A stretch of 64,000 nt of DNA from Chloroherpetonaceae bacterium (GCA_033763895.1 JANRJQ010000008.1:62001-126000); one strand, 5' to 3'; shown: positions 34,900 through 43,415, counted from the first letter of the stretch. The notes: generated from the letters alone by a model not told the origin. Numbers and translations are program-made.

Positions 34900-35279
34900 T
34901 GACGACACACTATGAGCGGCTTGGCGGTGAAGCTAAGGTTCGCGAACTCGCCGAGACTTTTTACCGAATTATGGATACAGACCCAAACGCGAAAACCATT
35001 CGCGCCCTGCATCCTTTTTCGCTGCATGAATCCACAGAAAAATTTTTCTATTTCCTTTCGGGTTGGACAGGCGGGCCGCCGCTCTATACCGACCGCTTCG
35101 GTCATCCGCGTTTGCGGGCAAGGCATCTTCCCTTTCCTATCGGAGAGAAGGAGCGCGATGAATGGCTTTATTGTATGCAAAAAGCACTGAATGAAGTTGT
35201 GGCAGATGAATCACTCAAGTTCGAACTCTTGGGCTCCTTTGCTCGCACGGCTGATTTTATGCGGAATAAAGAAGGATAA
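34899..35279 (+). CDS. Group II truncated haemoglobin
   Basis: A 126-residue two-over-two globin. The start YERLGGEAKVRELAETFYRIMD, RALHP, FLSGWTGGPPLY, the GHPRLRARHLPF segment with the proximal histidine, and ERDEW (TrpG8) identify group II (YjbI/GlbO). Tyr at B10 and Trp at G8 suit tight oxygen binding, peroxide handling or oxygen delivery. It overlaps nadB by one base, so the two are translated together; an oxygen-supply or oxygen-sensing link to aspartate oxidase is possible but unproven. Confidence 0.92.
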   Translation: MTTHYERLGGEAKVRELAETFYRIMDTDPNAKTIRALHPFSLHESTEKFFYFLSGWTGGPPLYTDRFGHPRLRARHLPFPIGEKERDEWLYCMQKALNEVVADESLKFELLGSFARTADFMRNKEG

Positions 35280-35336
35280 TTTTTCTTCGATTCAACCGGT
35301 TTCTTTTTCACATCTCAATTCATCTTTTCACCAACA

Positions 35337-36269
35337 TCATTTTTCAGAAAGCCATTGCATAACTTTTGGGAAGAGTTGATGAATGGCGTGAACGCTTCTA
35401 AAAGAATCGCTCTCATTTCCATACACCAAAAGCGGAACGGGGTTTAGTGTATGCTGTTCGGTGGAAAGGTCTTCAAAATTTCCGTGATCGCTGGTTAGAA
35501 CAAGAAGTGTATGGCGAGGGTCGATTTGTGAAATGATTTCGCATAAAAATCCTTCAAGCCGCCGAATAATTTCAGATGAGGGAAGCTTTACGCGGGCGTG
35601 CCCGGCAAGGTCGGGGAGAAAGAATTCGAAAAAAACAGCCGTACCATCTTTTGCACAGTTCATCGCATTTCTCGCGGCTTCTTCAGGTGAGATTTCTTCG
35701 ATCTCGGGATTTCCGTGTTCAAGATTTTTTTTCCACCACGCGCCTGTAATATCTCCCGAAACGGCTCTACCCGCCTTCAATTCCGGCACAGAAAAAAAGG
35801 CTTGACCAGCCAAAGCTGCGGCTTCAAAGAGAACTGAGGAACGAATTTTTCCTATCTGCCGAAGTTTCAGGCATGTTTCAATAAAGATGTTTGGATATGC
35901 ATTCAGGTATATCGTTTTTAACCCAAGTTCGTTTAGGCACGTGAAGGGATTGAATTCACTTAGGAGCGGCTTTAAGCTTGAAGGCAGATGTGGGCCGAAG
36001 TGCCTTCCAAACCGCTCTGCCCCATTGATTCCGGTATAAATCGAAAACTGCCCTGTGCCGCTTTGACCAGCACCGGCCACATCAAGTCCGGCGTCGATTG
36101 GGAGAAGAAGAAAATCGTGAAGGGTTGATTTCGCAAGTGGTGTTACAAATTCGGTTCCGGTTAAAGCCTTGAGCCGTTTCATTGGAAACACGGAGAGTGG
36201 ATTTGTTTCAGAAGCAGAACCAAGCCCAAGCCCATCCACAAAAATGAAGATGAGATTTTTCTCCCTCAT
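35337..36269 (-). CDS. Alkaline-phosphatase-superfamily metalloenzyme (phosphomutase-like)
   Basis: A 310-residue protein with the metal-binding motifs of the alkaline phosphatase/phosphopentomutase/iPGM superfamily: IFVDGLGLG at the start, AGQSGTGQ with the nucleophile Ser/Thr near residue 70, SDHGNFED near 265 and HTLNPVPLLVYG after it. It is short of a normal phosphopentomutase or iPGM (no large inserted domain), so it may be a phosphomutase, nuclease or pyrophosphatase relative. It is last in an ArsR-PAP2 operon and converges on the trHb gene. Confidence 0.72.
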   Translation of the reverse strand: MREKNLIFIFVDGLGLGSASETNPLSVFPMKRLKALTGTEFVTPLAKSTLHDFLLLPIDAGLDVAGAGQSGTGQFSIYTGINGAERFGRHFGPHLPSSLKPLLSEFNPFTCLNELGLKTIYLNAYPNIFIETCLKLRQIGKIRSSVLFEAAALAGQAFFSVPELKAGRAVSGDITGAWWKKNLEHGNPEIEEISPEEAARNAMNCAKDGTAVFFEFFLPDLAGHARVKLPSSEIIRRLEGFLCEIISQIDPRHTLLVLTSDHGNFEDLSTEQHTLNPVPLLVYGNESDSFRSVHAIHQLFPKVMQWLSEK

Positions 36270-36284
36270 TCAATCGTTCCCTTT

Positions 36285-36899
36285 TCAGTTTTTCTGCGGC
36301 GAAGCCTTTTGGCGTCGAAACAGTACCCAATTTTTCATGATATAACTATAAACACCGTAGCTCACCATTGCAGCAAAAATGCCAATCACAAACCCACCCA
36401 ACACATCGCTTGGATAATGAACCCCCACATAAATTCTTGACCAACCTACAAGCAGGGTATAAACCCCGAGTGTCCACACAAAGGCTCGATCAATATTTCT
36501 TTGCTGCTCGCTTGTCTTCCAAAAGAAAAAGAAAATGATGGTGAATACTGCCATTGTATTCGCGGCGTGAGAGGAGGCAAAAGAAAATGAGCGAGATTGA
36601 TCGACCAAAAGCCGAACATTTTCAAGCGCAAAACAGGGGCGGGTTCGTGCAACGAGCGGCTTAAAGAAACCGGAAGCGATTTGATCGGCAATGGCAATGG
36701 AAATCACAGCAAGAAGAACAATTACCACACCATCCCACTTTCTTCGGTAAACCGTGAAGAGTGCAACACCCGCAGCAATCCACCACGATTTCTTCAATGT
36801 TGTGAGATACACCAAGAGCGTATCCCAAAAGGGATTCGAGAGGGTTTCGTTGAGAAATCGAAACAGCCCAACATCAACCTGATATAGCCACTCTATCAT
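36285..36899 (-). CDS. PAP2-family phosphatase
   Basis: A 204-residue membrane phosphatase with about six transmembrane segments. The three PAP2 motifs are KPLVARTRP (motif 1), SFASSHAAN (motif 2, with SSHA replacing the usual PSGH) and SRIYVGVHYPSDVLGG (motif 3, catalytic His). Such enzymes dephosphorylate phosphatidate, undecaprenyl pyrophosphate or similar lipids. The start overlaps the ArsR stop by four bases, and the phosphomutase-like gene follows 15 bases later. The substrate is unknown. Confidence 0.85.
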   Translation of the reverse strand: MIEWLYQVDVGLFRFLNETLSNPFWDTLLVYLTTLKKSWWIAAGVALFTVYRRKWDGVVIVLLAVISIAIADQIASGFFKPLVARTRPCFALENVRLLVDQSRSFSFASSHAANTMAVFTIIFFFFWKTSEQQRNIDRAFVWTLGVYTLLVGWSRIYVGVHYPSDVLGGFVIGIFAAMVSYGVYSYIMKNWVLFRRQKASPQKN

Positions 36900-37474
36900 T
36901 TCTTTGTTGTTTCGGCAATTGGATAAAATGTGGCGGTGATTCCAAACGTCTGTTCGCCATTCTTCTGATTTGATTTTTCACATTCTTCAATCCACGCCTC
37001 AAATTGTGCTTGAAGTTTTGTGGCTTTCTCTTTTGAAGTGCGAATTTGCAGGCGCCGAAAAAAGGGATGCGAACCACTGCTTTTAATCAATTTTTTATTC
37101 AAGCTCTCTTTGAGCTCAGAAAGTGTGGCTTGCAAGGCCGAAGAGAATGTCAGTTCAGAACTTTTTGATTTCTCTTCATCGGTATCGAGCCTTACTTCAA
37201 AAAGAACGGGAGAGAGGGTGAAATGCTTGGCTATAGCTTGATAATACTTTTCAAGCGTTCCGCGGTTTTGTTTCGTGTGTGTGAGTTTAATGAGTCCGGC
37301 GGATTCGAGGGTTTCAACGTGATGATACAGTTTATTCACGTTCTCGCCTAAGTATTCTGCCACTTGTTTTGTTGTCATGCTTTGCTCGCTCAGGACATTT
37401 AAAATCTTTAGCCTTAAAGGATCCGCAATGGCTTTGATTTGCTCTAATTCGCGTAGCATGTAGATATCGGTCAT
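36896..37474 (-). CDS. ArsR-family transcriptional regulator
   Basis: A 192-residue protein. The N-terminal winged helix (IADPLRLKILNVLSEQSMTT, KQVAEYLGENVNKLYHHVE, LESAGLI) is ArsR-like and probably binds DNA; the C-terminal half is unrelated and may bind a ligand or dimerise. No metal-binding Cys pair is seen, so it is unlikely to be a metal sensor. It leads the PAP2/phosphomutase-like operon and may regulate it. Confidence 0.8.
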   Translation of the reverse strand: MTDIYMLRELEQIKAIADPLRLKILNVLSEQSMTTKQVAEYLGENVNKLYHHVETLESAGLIKLTHTKQNRGTLEKYYQAIAKHFTLSPVLFEVRLDTDEEKSKSSELTFSSALQATLSELKESLNKKLIKSSGSHPFFRRLQIRTSKEKATKLQAQFEAWIEECEKSNQKNGEQTFGITATFYPIAETTKK

Positions 37475-37516
37475 AACTCTTCTTTCACTTCTTTGGTTAA
37501 GCGGCGAATATAAAAC

Positions 37517-37547
37517 AAAAAGCCCGCTTGGTTTTTGCAGGCTTTTT
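37517..37547 (-). terminator. Terminator after the PII-like gene
   Basis: Stem AAAAAGCC/GGCTTTTT with an AT-rich loop and T run on the minus strand, about 66 bases past the sbtB stop. It separates the bicarbonate operon from the ArsR operon. Confidence 0.8.
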
Positions 37548-37612
37548 GTAAAGAATTTTTCCCTGAGTTTTGTTGAAAAATCAAAAAAATTCGCTTTTCC
37601 AAATGCAATTTG

Positions 37613-37915
37613 TCATAGAAATTTTTCTCCGCGAATCACCTCAGCATCAGTGAGATAAGCAATGAGACTGTAACGGTTGAAATAGTCTTGTGAAAGTTTT
37701 TCAACAATTTTTTCCGCCATTGCCTCTCCAACCAATACTTCCAAGCGAATATTTTCTCCTTCCCACTCACTCATTCGTTCCATTGCTTCCCCTTTTCCAG
37801 TTGCCTTTTCGATGGTGTAACCTTTCACACCGAGAACAGAAAGTTCATTTGTAAGTGAACTTTGAAGCGTGTCTTCGGCAATAATGGTAATGCACTTTAG
37901 CTTAACCGTTTTCAT
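37613..37915 (-). CDS. sbtB: SbtB-like PII signalling protein
   Basis: A 100-residue trimeric PII-fold protein. It matches SbtB in GVKGYTIEKATGKGEAMER (the nucleotide site), IRLEVLVGEAMAEKIV and YFNRYSLIAYLTDAEVIRGEKF. In cyanobacteria SbtB binds cAMP and adenine nucleotides and controls SbtA bicarbonate transport. The C-terminal Cys-containing R-loop of some SbtB proteins is missing. It follows the sbtA gene by eight bases, and a strong GGAGGAG ribosome-binding site stands before its ATG. The symbol is given on context plus sequence. Confidence 0.85.
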   Translation of the reverse strand: MKTVKLKCITIIAEDTLQSSLTNELSVLGVKGYTIEKATGKGEAMERMSEWEGENIRLEVLVGEAMAEKIVEKLSQDYFNRYSLIAYLTDAEVIRGEKFL

Positions 37916-37923
37916 TTCTCCTC

Positions 37924-38970
37924 CTACACATGATAAAGTAATTTTGCAAAGTAATGATACAGCGGCAACCCAACGATGATGTTGAATGGGAAGGTTATCG
38001 CTAAAGAGGCGGTCAGATAAAGCGTTGGCGAGGCTTGCGGTAACGCTACACGGCAGGCCGCAGGTGCGGCAATGTAGGAAGCGCTAGCAGCAAGCACACC
38101 AAGGATAGTTGCACCACCTAAGCTTAGCCCCGCAAGTTTTCCTAAGTAAATACCGAGCATTGCGTGAAGAATGGGCATCACAATCCCAAAGCCAAAAATA
38201 AACGGGCCGACTTTTTTCAAATCGCTAAACCTGCGCCCGGCAACAAGCCCAGCTTCCAAAAGAAAGAGCGTAAGAATGCCACGAAACGGTAAATCGAAAA
38301 ACGGTGAAACTTGCTCCCATCCACGTTTCCCACAGGCAAGCCCGATGATCAGAAAACCGATCATCAGATAATTACTTTTCCCAGCAATTAACTCTTTAAG
38401 CACTGAAGTAAGTGATGCGTCTACACTTTGACTTTTTCCATCCGTTTTTTTCAAAGCAATTCTCGCTGTGAGTATCGCAATGATAATCGCCGGAAACTCC
38501 ATAATAGTTAAGAGCCCGGGCATAAAGCCTTCATAGAGTGCACCACTTGCTTTGAGCATCTCATCGGTCATCGCAGGGTTTTGCTGAAGAAATGCTGCTT
38601 TAAGATTATCATGAAAGGCAAGGGCTTCTGCAAAAGTTACGGCAGAAACAGAGCCGTAATGTGCTGCCAAAGCTGCGGCATCGGCGATTTCAAATTTCCC
38701 TAAGTGGCGAAGCAACTGATACGACCAAATCGGGATCACGATTCCCAGAATCAATGCTGCAATCGCTGGAAATACAATTTCCTGAAACGGTGTAATCGAA
38801 AGCTTATATCCACCCTTAATCCCAATGGCAATTAGAAGATAAATGGTTAGCGAAGTGTAGAGTTCTTCCGGAAATTTTAGATCGCTTTTAATCATTGTTG
38901 CCACAATACCCAGCACAAAGGCTAAAACCATCGGCGAAAGCAGGGCAACTAATAAAGCTTGTAATTCCAT
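37924..38970 (-). CDS. sbtA: SbtA-type sodium-dependent bicarbonate transporter
   Basis: A 348-residue membrane protein with about ten transmembrane segments of the SBT/DUF897 family: LAFVLGIVATMIKSDLKFP, LLIAIGIKGG, AAHYGSVSAVTFAEAL (the conserved G-S-[IV]-S motif), and ASASYIAAPAACRVALP. In cyanobacteria SbtA imports bicarbonate with sodium. It is the middle gene of the operon secreted carbonic anhydrase-sbtA-sbtB, with 17 and 8 base gaps, so it likely supplies bicarbonate for carboxylation reactions such as the reverse TCA cycle or PEP carboxylase. Confidence 0.9.
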   Translation of the reverse strand: MELQALLVALLSPMVLAFVLGIVATMIKSDLKFPEELYTSLTIYLLIAIGIKGGYKLSITPFQEIVFPAIAALILGIVIPIWSYQLLRHLGKFEIADAAALAAHYGSVSAVTFAEALAFHDNLKAAFLQQNPAMTDEMLKASGALYEGFMPGLLTIMEFPAIIIAILTARIALKKTDGKSQSVDASLTSVLKELIAGKSNYLMIGFLIIGLACGKRGWEQVSPFFDLPFRGILTLFLLEAGLVAGRRFSDLKKVGPFIFGFGIVMPILHAMLGIYLGKLAGLSLGGATILGVLAASASYIAAPAACRVALPQASPTLYLTASLAITFPFNIIVGLPLYHYFAKLLYHV

Positions 38971-38987
38971 AGTTTATGTGATTGTGG

Positions 38988-39674
38988 TTATTTCAAGGTT
39001 TCGGGTAAAAATTCCACTTCACCCGTTGCGAGGTTATACACTGCCCCTACAATCTTCGATCGTCCTGAACGCATTGATTCTGCAAGAATGGGTTCCAATT
39101 GGCGAAGCTGCTCAACTTGCATCCGTACGTTTTCTCTCACCGTTGCATTCAGGACATCGGGCTGTTTGATACGCCCTGCTTTGAGTTCATTTTCAATTTT
39201 GAGCGCAGCGGGTTTAATCGCATTCACTAAGGTGATAATGTTTCCGGGCACGGCATTTTTGTAATTGCACGCTGCATTTACAGCCCCGCACTCGGTATGG
39301 CCAAGAACCACAATCAAATTTGCACCAAGAACCGCCTCAGCGAATTCGATACTGCCATACGAAGCCCCGGCCGAAACCTGACCCGCAGTGCGAACAATGA
39401 ATAAATCGCCTAAACCTTCGTCGAAAATGATTTCGTTTGGAACGCGGCTATCGGCACAGCCCACAATGATGGCAAAAGGCTTTTGGCCTTTGGCGACTTC
39501 GCGAATTCGCTCCGGGTTTTGACGCGGATGAATGGTTTTGCCTTCCATAAATCGCTTGTTGCCCGCTTTTAAGCGTGCGATGGCGCTATCGGACGAAAGC
39601 GGACTGCGGTTCTGAGCCACAACAAAGACGGAGGTGAAAAGGAGGACTGCCAAAATGAAAAGTTTCTGTTTCAT
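38988..39674 (-). CDS. Secreted beta-carbonic anhydrase
   Basis: A 228-residue beta-type carbonic anhydrase. Zinc ligands are Cys73 and Asp75 in CADSR, and His126 and Cys129 in HTECG; Asp75-Arg77 is the usual dyad. Unlike most beta-enzymes it has an N-terminal signal peptide (residues 1-20, ending VVAQ), so it should convert CO2 to bicarbonate in the periplasm. It is the first gene of the operon with sbtA and sbtB. An inverted repeat 31-60 bases upstream may be its operator. Confidence 0.9.
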   Translation of the reverse strand: MKQKLFILAVLLFTSVFVVAQNRSPLSSDSAIARLKAGNKRFMEGKTIHPRQNPERIREVAKGQKPFAIIVGCADSRVPNEIIFDEGLGDLFIVRTAGQVSAGASYGSIEFAEAVLGANLIVVLGHTECGAVNAACNYKNAVPGNIITLVNAIKPAALKIENELKAGRIKQPDVLNATVRENVRMQVEQLRQLEPILAESMRSGRSKIVGAVYNLATGEVEFLPETLK

Positions 39675-39704
39675 ATTCGCTTATAAGTTATTATTAAGAT
39701 TTAA

Positions 39705-39734
39705 TTTAATAAAAGTGACCGCAATTTTATTAAA
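39705..39734. promoter_or_regulatory. Perfect inverted repeat upstream of the bicarbonate operon
   Basis: Two 10-base arms, TTTAATAAAA and TTTTATTAAA, separated by 10 bases (GTGACCGCAA), lie 31-60 bases before the carbonic anhydrase ATG. The arm centres are 20 bases apart, two helical turns, as expected of a dimeric regulator's operator. A further TTAATAA sits at about 39742. The regulator is not known. Confidence 0.4.
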
Positions 39735-39899
39735 GTTTTCCTTAATAAACAAGTTTTCACAAATATTTTTAAAAAAACGAATGCTTGAATCTGCTGCAAT
39801 TTTATAGTTGTATGAAGCAGGCTATGAATTGAAGTGCTTATGTGTGAAGATGTAGGAGGAAGTGGCGATGTTAGAGAGAGGGAAAATGGGGGAAATCAA

Positions 39900-41042
39900 T
39901 TAATCTCCGAATGAAATACCCAATGATTTTCCGGAGCGAATGAGGTCGTGTGTGGGTGGTACAAATTTATTTTTTCCGGCTACTTCCGAGATTGGAACGG
40001 CCACCATTTGTGCGCCACGCAAAGCAACCATTTTCGCGAATTCACCGCGCATCACCATATGAGCGGCGTAAGAACCAAAGCGTGTTGAAAGAATCCGGTC
40101 GAACGCCGTTGGTGTGCCGCCGCGCTGTAAGTGGCCAAGGATTGTAACCCGTACTTCAATGTCCTTTAGAAACTCTTCCAATTCGGCCGCCAAGCGATGA
40201 CCGACACCTCCCAAACGCAATTGATCGAAGCTTTCCTTCACCATTTTTTGAACCACCAGTTTTCCATCCGTGGCTTTTGCGCCTTCTGCAATGACAATGA
40301 TTGTAAAGCCTTGTCCTTGTTTATTTCTGTTTTTGCATACTTCAACCACCTTTTCGATATCATATGGGATTTCGGGTAAGAGAATGACATCAGCGCCACC
40401 GGCCATTCCGCCGTAAAGCGCGATCCAACCCGCATAACGACCCATCACTTCAATCACCATTACCCGATGATGCGACATCGCGGTGGTATTAATACGATCA
40501 ATTGACTCACAAACGATTTGAACCGCTGTATAAAACCCGAAGGTTAAATCGGTGGCCATCAAATCATTATCGATGGTTTTCGGAATCCCTACGGTTGGCA
40601 ATCCCATTTCTGTAAATCGTGCCGCCATCGACATTGTGCCATCTCCGCCGATGGCAATGAGTGCATCAATTCCTAATTTGTGCGCGTCTTCAACAACCCT
40701 TTTCGATACATCTTTGAAATCGCCGGTTTCGGGCTGATACTGGCGAAAAGGGTTCGCTTTATTGGATGTACCCAATATGGTTCCTCCAATAGAAAGAATT
40801 CCAGAAACATCTTTATTCGTAAGCTCTCGATATTCATTTTCAATCATTCCTCGAAACCCATCGCGATAGCCAATAACCTTGACGCCATAATCAGCAAGAA
40901 GCGTTTTTACGGCTGCTCGCAGGGTGGCATTGAGTCCGGAGCAATCTCCCCCAGATGTTAGAATACCAACCGTTTTAATATTCTTTTGAATTTCTCCACT
41001 TAATTGCTCTGATGAGCCTTCCATAACAGGTGTAACCGACAT
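39900..41042 (-). CDS. pfkA: 6-phosphofructokinase (ATP type, group III/plant-like)
   Basis: A 380-residue glycolytic kinase converting fructose 6-phosphate to fructose 1,6-bisphosphate. All active-site blocks are intact: TSGGDCSGLN, AIGGDGTMS, PKTIDNDL, HHRVMVIEVMGRYAG and GHLQRGGTP. Gly at the position equivalent to E. coli 104 with Lys at 124 is the plant-like ATP-dependent pattern, not the GGDD of pyrophosphate enzymes. There are about 20 extra residues at the N-terminus. It is monocistronic. A modified CNB-fused relative lies at 19658. Confidence 0.93.
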   Translation of the reverse strand: MSVTPVMEGSSEQLSGEIQKNIKTVGILTSGGDCSGLNATLRAAVKTLLADYGVKVIGYRDGFRGMIENEYRELTNKDVSGILSIGGTILGTSNKANPFRQYQPETGDFKDVSKRVVEDAHKLGIDALIAIGGDGTMSMAARFTEMGLPTVGIPKTIDNDLMATDLTFGFYTAVQIVCESIDRINTTAMSHHRVMVIEVMGRYAGWIALYGGMAGGADVILLPEIPYDIEKVVEVCKNRNKQGQGFTIIVIAEGAKATDGKLVVQKMVKESFDQLRLGGVGHRLAAELEEFLKDIEVRVTILGHLQRGGTPTAFDRILSTRFGSYAAHMVMRGEFAKMVALRGAQMVAVPISEVAGKNKFVPPTHDLIRSGKSLGISFGD

Positions 41043-41166
41043 TGATAAATGAATTGGTTATGAGCGTTTCAAAAAGTCGCCGTGAATTTAAAGCAGCCGA
41101 AGGAATTAAATGAATCTAATTTCAAGAATTCTCTCCCTACACTTGCAAAAGAAGAAATCAAATCAT

Positions 41167-43344
41167 TCAAGGAATATTATTACCCTTTGAATTCCACAGA
41201 TTGTTTTCAGGATTGATATCCGGGAATTTCTTTTCGGGATCAAGGAGTATCGATTTGATTTTTTTTGGAATAAAAAATCCTGAAAGAAATCGGTTCCCCT
41301 TAAACCAAATTTCTACCGGCAAGTCTTTTCGCGCTGTAGTGCCGTCCTCAAAAGTGAGTTCCATTTTCACAGGCATCACCATTGTCCGGAGATTGCGCAA
41401 TTCAATTTGCACATAATACTTACCGAGCGAATCGCTTTGCATGACGGTATCAATCGACTGATCTAATAATGCGGTTGTATAATACCATCCTCTCCAAAAC
41501 CAAGCCAAATCTTCGCCTGCCGCATTTTCCATTGTTCTGAAAAAATCTGTCGGTTGTGGATGTTTGTACTTCCATTGTTCAATAAACTCCTTAAAGGCAA
41601 AATCGAATTTTTCTGGGCCAAGAACTTCTTCCCGAAGAGTAATCAATGAAAGCGACGCTTTATCATATGCGTTGGCGCCTAAATCCAATATTTCTTCCGG
41701 ATGTGTTAAAAGCGGTTGATGATTTTCGGAGAGCATATACGGTACAATGGCTCGCCCTTTCGAGACTTGCGCCATCAACTCTGGATACTTTTCCACGGTT
41801 CCATAGTGCTCTAAAAATGAATTCAAGCCTTCATCCATCCAAGCATAACGCCGCTCATCATTTTGAACCACCATTGGAAACCACGTATGACCAATTTCAT
41901 GAAGGGTTACACTGTAAAGGAAAAAATCATTGAAGCGCTCACGACAAAAGATGATCATCGGATATTCCATTCCGCCGGGAACAGCCCCATTGACATTAAT
42001 CATTGTTTCATACGGGTACGGCATCCATCGAGAAAGATGAATGAGCGATTCACGAACCATTTGAGTCGAGTTTTTCCAAATCTTGGCGGCTTCCTTAGGA
42101 TAAAGCGACGCTGCGAGAATCGATCGTTCTCGTGCACCATCAATGATCTTCGCTGCCGCGGCATCCCAAATGAATGCAGCTGAACTTGCCCAAGCAAAAT
42201 CTCTTACATTTTTAGCGGTGTATCTCCAAGTGAGCAAGCCGTTAAGCTTGGGCCTCACAGCGGATGTCGCAAGTTCACTTTCACCAACAATGACAACGGT
42301 CTTTTCAGATTGCTTTGCCTCTTTCAATCGGCTTTGAACAAGCGGGGTGAGCACCTCGCTTGGGTTTTGCAAAGTTCCGGTTGCAAGGCAAATATGTGTG
42401 GCTGGCACTGTGAGCCTAACATCAAAGTTTCCAAATTCGGTATAGAATTCACCGGCACCAAAGTATTGCTGCGTGTTCCACCCATTTACATCGTCATAAA
42501 CGCACATCCGAGGATACCACTGAGCAATTTGATAGACCCATCCGCCGCTTAATTCTTCCCTTCCTGTCCGGCCGGTAAGCTGAATCGGGTATTCCCACTC
42601 CATTACGATTTCTAACGAATCGTTTGAACTTAGTTCTGTCTTTAGATCGACCCGAAGCATTGTGTCGTTGATGTAATAGCCCGGCCTGTATTTTCCTACT
42701 TGCACTGTGTCCTTAAAAGACTCCATCGCTAGCATTTCTTTGGATGAAAGGGCCTTCGGTAACGCTCTCGGAAATCTTGACCGTGCCTTGAGTGGAACAT
42801 TCACTTCGGGATTTTCCGGCAATTTCTTTTTTGGGAATGATTGAATTTCAAGGTTCGTCAGTGTTAAACCACCTTCGAATTCAAATTCTTTTCGTGAAAA
42901 AAGCCCTTCCAAATCCTCAGGTTCAGGCAGGGCAAGTTTCACCCTTCCGTTGGGTTGAAGCTGGTTTTGATCAAGCTGAAGCCAAAGGTAACCCAAGGCA
43001 TCGGGAGAAAAATTGAAGTATCGAAGTTTCATTTTTCCTTTTACACGGTGCTTGGAAGTATCGAGTTCAGCATCGATAGTATAGTCGGCTCTTTGCTGCC
43101 AATAGGCATTTGTCGGAGAACCTTTGGCATTGCGCGTTATACTGGGCGGTGCATATGGCAACGGTCGAAAAGGTGAGGCGTTTTCACTTTCAGGCACAAT
43201 TCCGGTTTCGCTCGAAATAAACTTTCCCACTTCAATCGTCAACTGATTTTTATCTGTTTGAATTACCGATTCCGTTTTACAAGAAGCAAAAAACAGAATT
43301 GAGATCAATAAGAGTGCACGCACGGCACGATGCAAAAAAATCAT
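41167..43344 (-). CDS. M1-family aminopeptidase lipoprotein
   Basis: A 725-residue zinc metallopeptidase. The active site is HEIGH at residues 482-486 with the third zinc ligand Glu505 (x18 spacing, DEGLNS), the classic HEXXH-x18-E. The N-terminus (start at 43344) has a lipobox FFASC, so it is a lipoprotein on the periplasmic side. The frame can extend to 43392, but that start lies inside the terminator of the upstream gene. Family members cleave peptides from the N-terminus; GAMEN-type specificity is seen as GGMEYPM near 470. The substrate is unknown. Confidence 0.9.
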   Translation of the reverse strand: MIFLHRAVRALLLISILFFASCKTESVIQTDKNQLTIEVGKFISSETGIVPESENASPFRPLPYAPPSITRNAKGSPTNAYWQQRADYTIDAELDTSKHRVKGKMKLRYFNFSPDALGYLWLQLDQNQLQPNGRVKLALPEPEDLEGLFSRKEFEFEGGLTLTNLEIQSFPKKKLPENPEVNVPLKARSRFPRALPKALSSKEMLAMESFKDTVQVGKYRPGYYINDTMLRVDLKTELSSNDSLEIVMEWEYPIQLTGRTGREELSGGWVYQIAQWYPRMCVYDDVNGWNTQQYFGAGEFYTEFGNFDVRLTVPATHICLATGTLQNPSEVLTPLVQSRLKEAKQSEKTVVIVGESELATSAVRPKLNGLLTWRYTAKNVRDFAWASSAAFIWDAAAAKIIDGARERSILAASLYPKEAAKIWKNSTQMVRESLIHLSRWMPYPYETMINVNGAVPGGMEYPMIIFCRERFNDFFLYSVTLHEIGHTWFPMVVQNDERRYAWMDEGLNSFLEHYGTVEKYPELMAQVSKGRAIVPYMLSENHQPLLTHPEEILDLGANAYDKASLSLITLREEVLGPEKFDFAFKEFIEQWKYKHPQPTDFFRTMENAAGEDLAWFWRGWYYTTALLDQSIDTVMQSDSLGKYYVQIELRNLRTMVMPVKMELTFEDGTTARKDLPVEIWFKGNRFLSGFFIPKKIKSILLDPEKKFPDINPENNLWNSKGNNIP

Positions 43345-43378
43345 TTCAAAATTGGTTTGTCGTGAATTAGAAAAATCA

Positions 43379-43415
43379 GATGGCAACCTCACGCTTCTAA
43401 TGAAAGGTTGCCATC
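43379..43415 (-). terminator. Terminator after the GH13 gene
   Basis: Eleven-base stem GATGGCAACCT/AGGTTGCCATC with a 15-base loop and TGATTTTTC tail, six bases past the GH13 stop. It places the M1 peptidase start downstream of 43379. Confidence 0.85.

Noticed and set aside
39900-41042. Canonical phosphofructokinase as a pyrophosphate-dependent enzyme
   Set aside because: PPi enzymes have GGDD; this one has GGDG, and the Lys in PKTID alone also occurs in plant-type ATP enzymes.
43345-43392. Longer start for the M1 peptidase at 43392
   Set aside because: It begins inside the terminator hairpin of the GH13 gene (43379-43415); the ATG at 43344 gives a proper lipobox.
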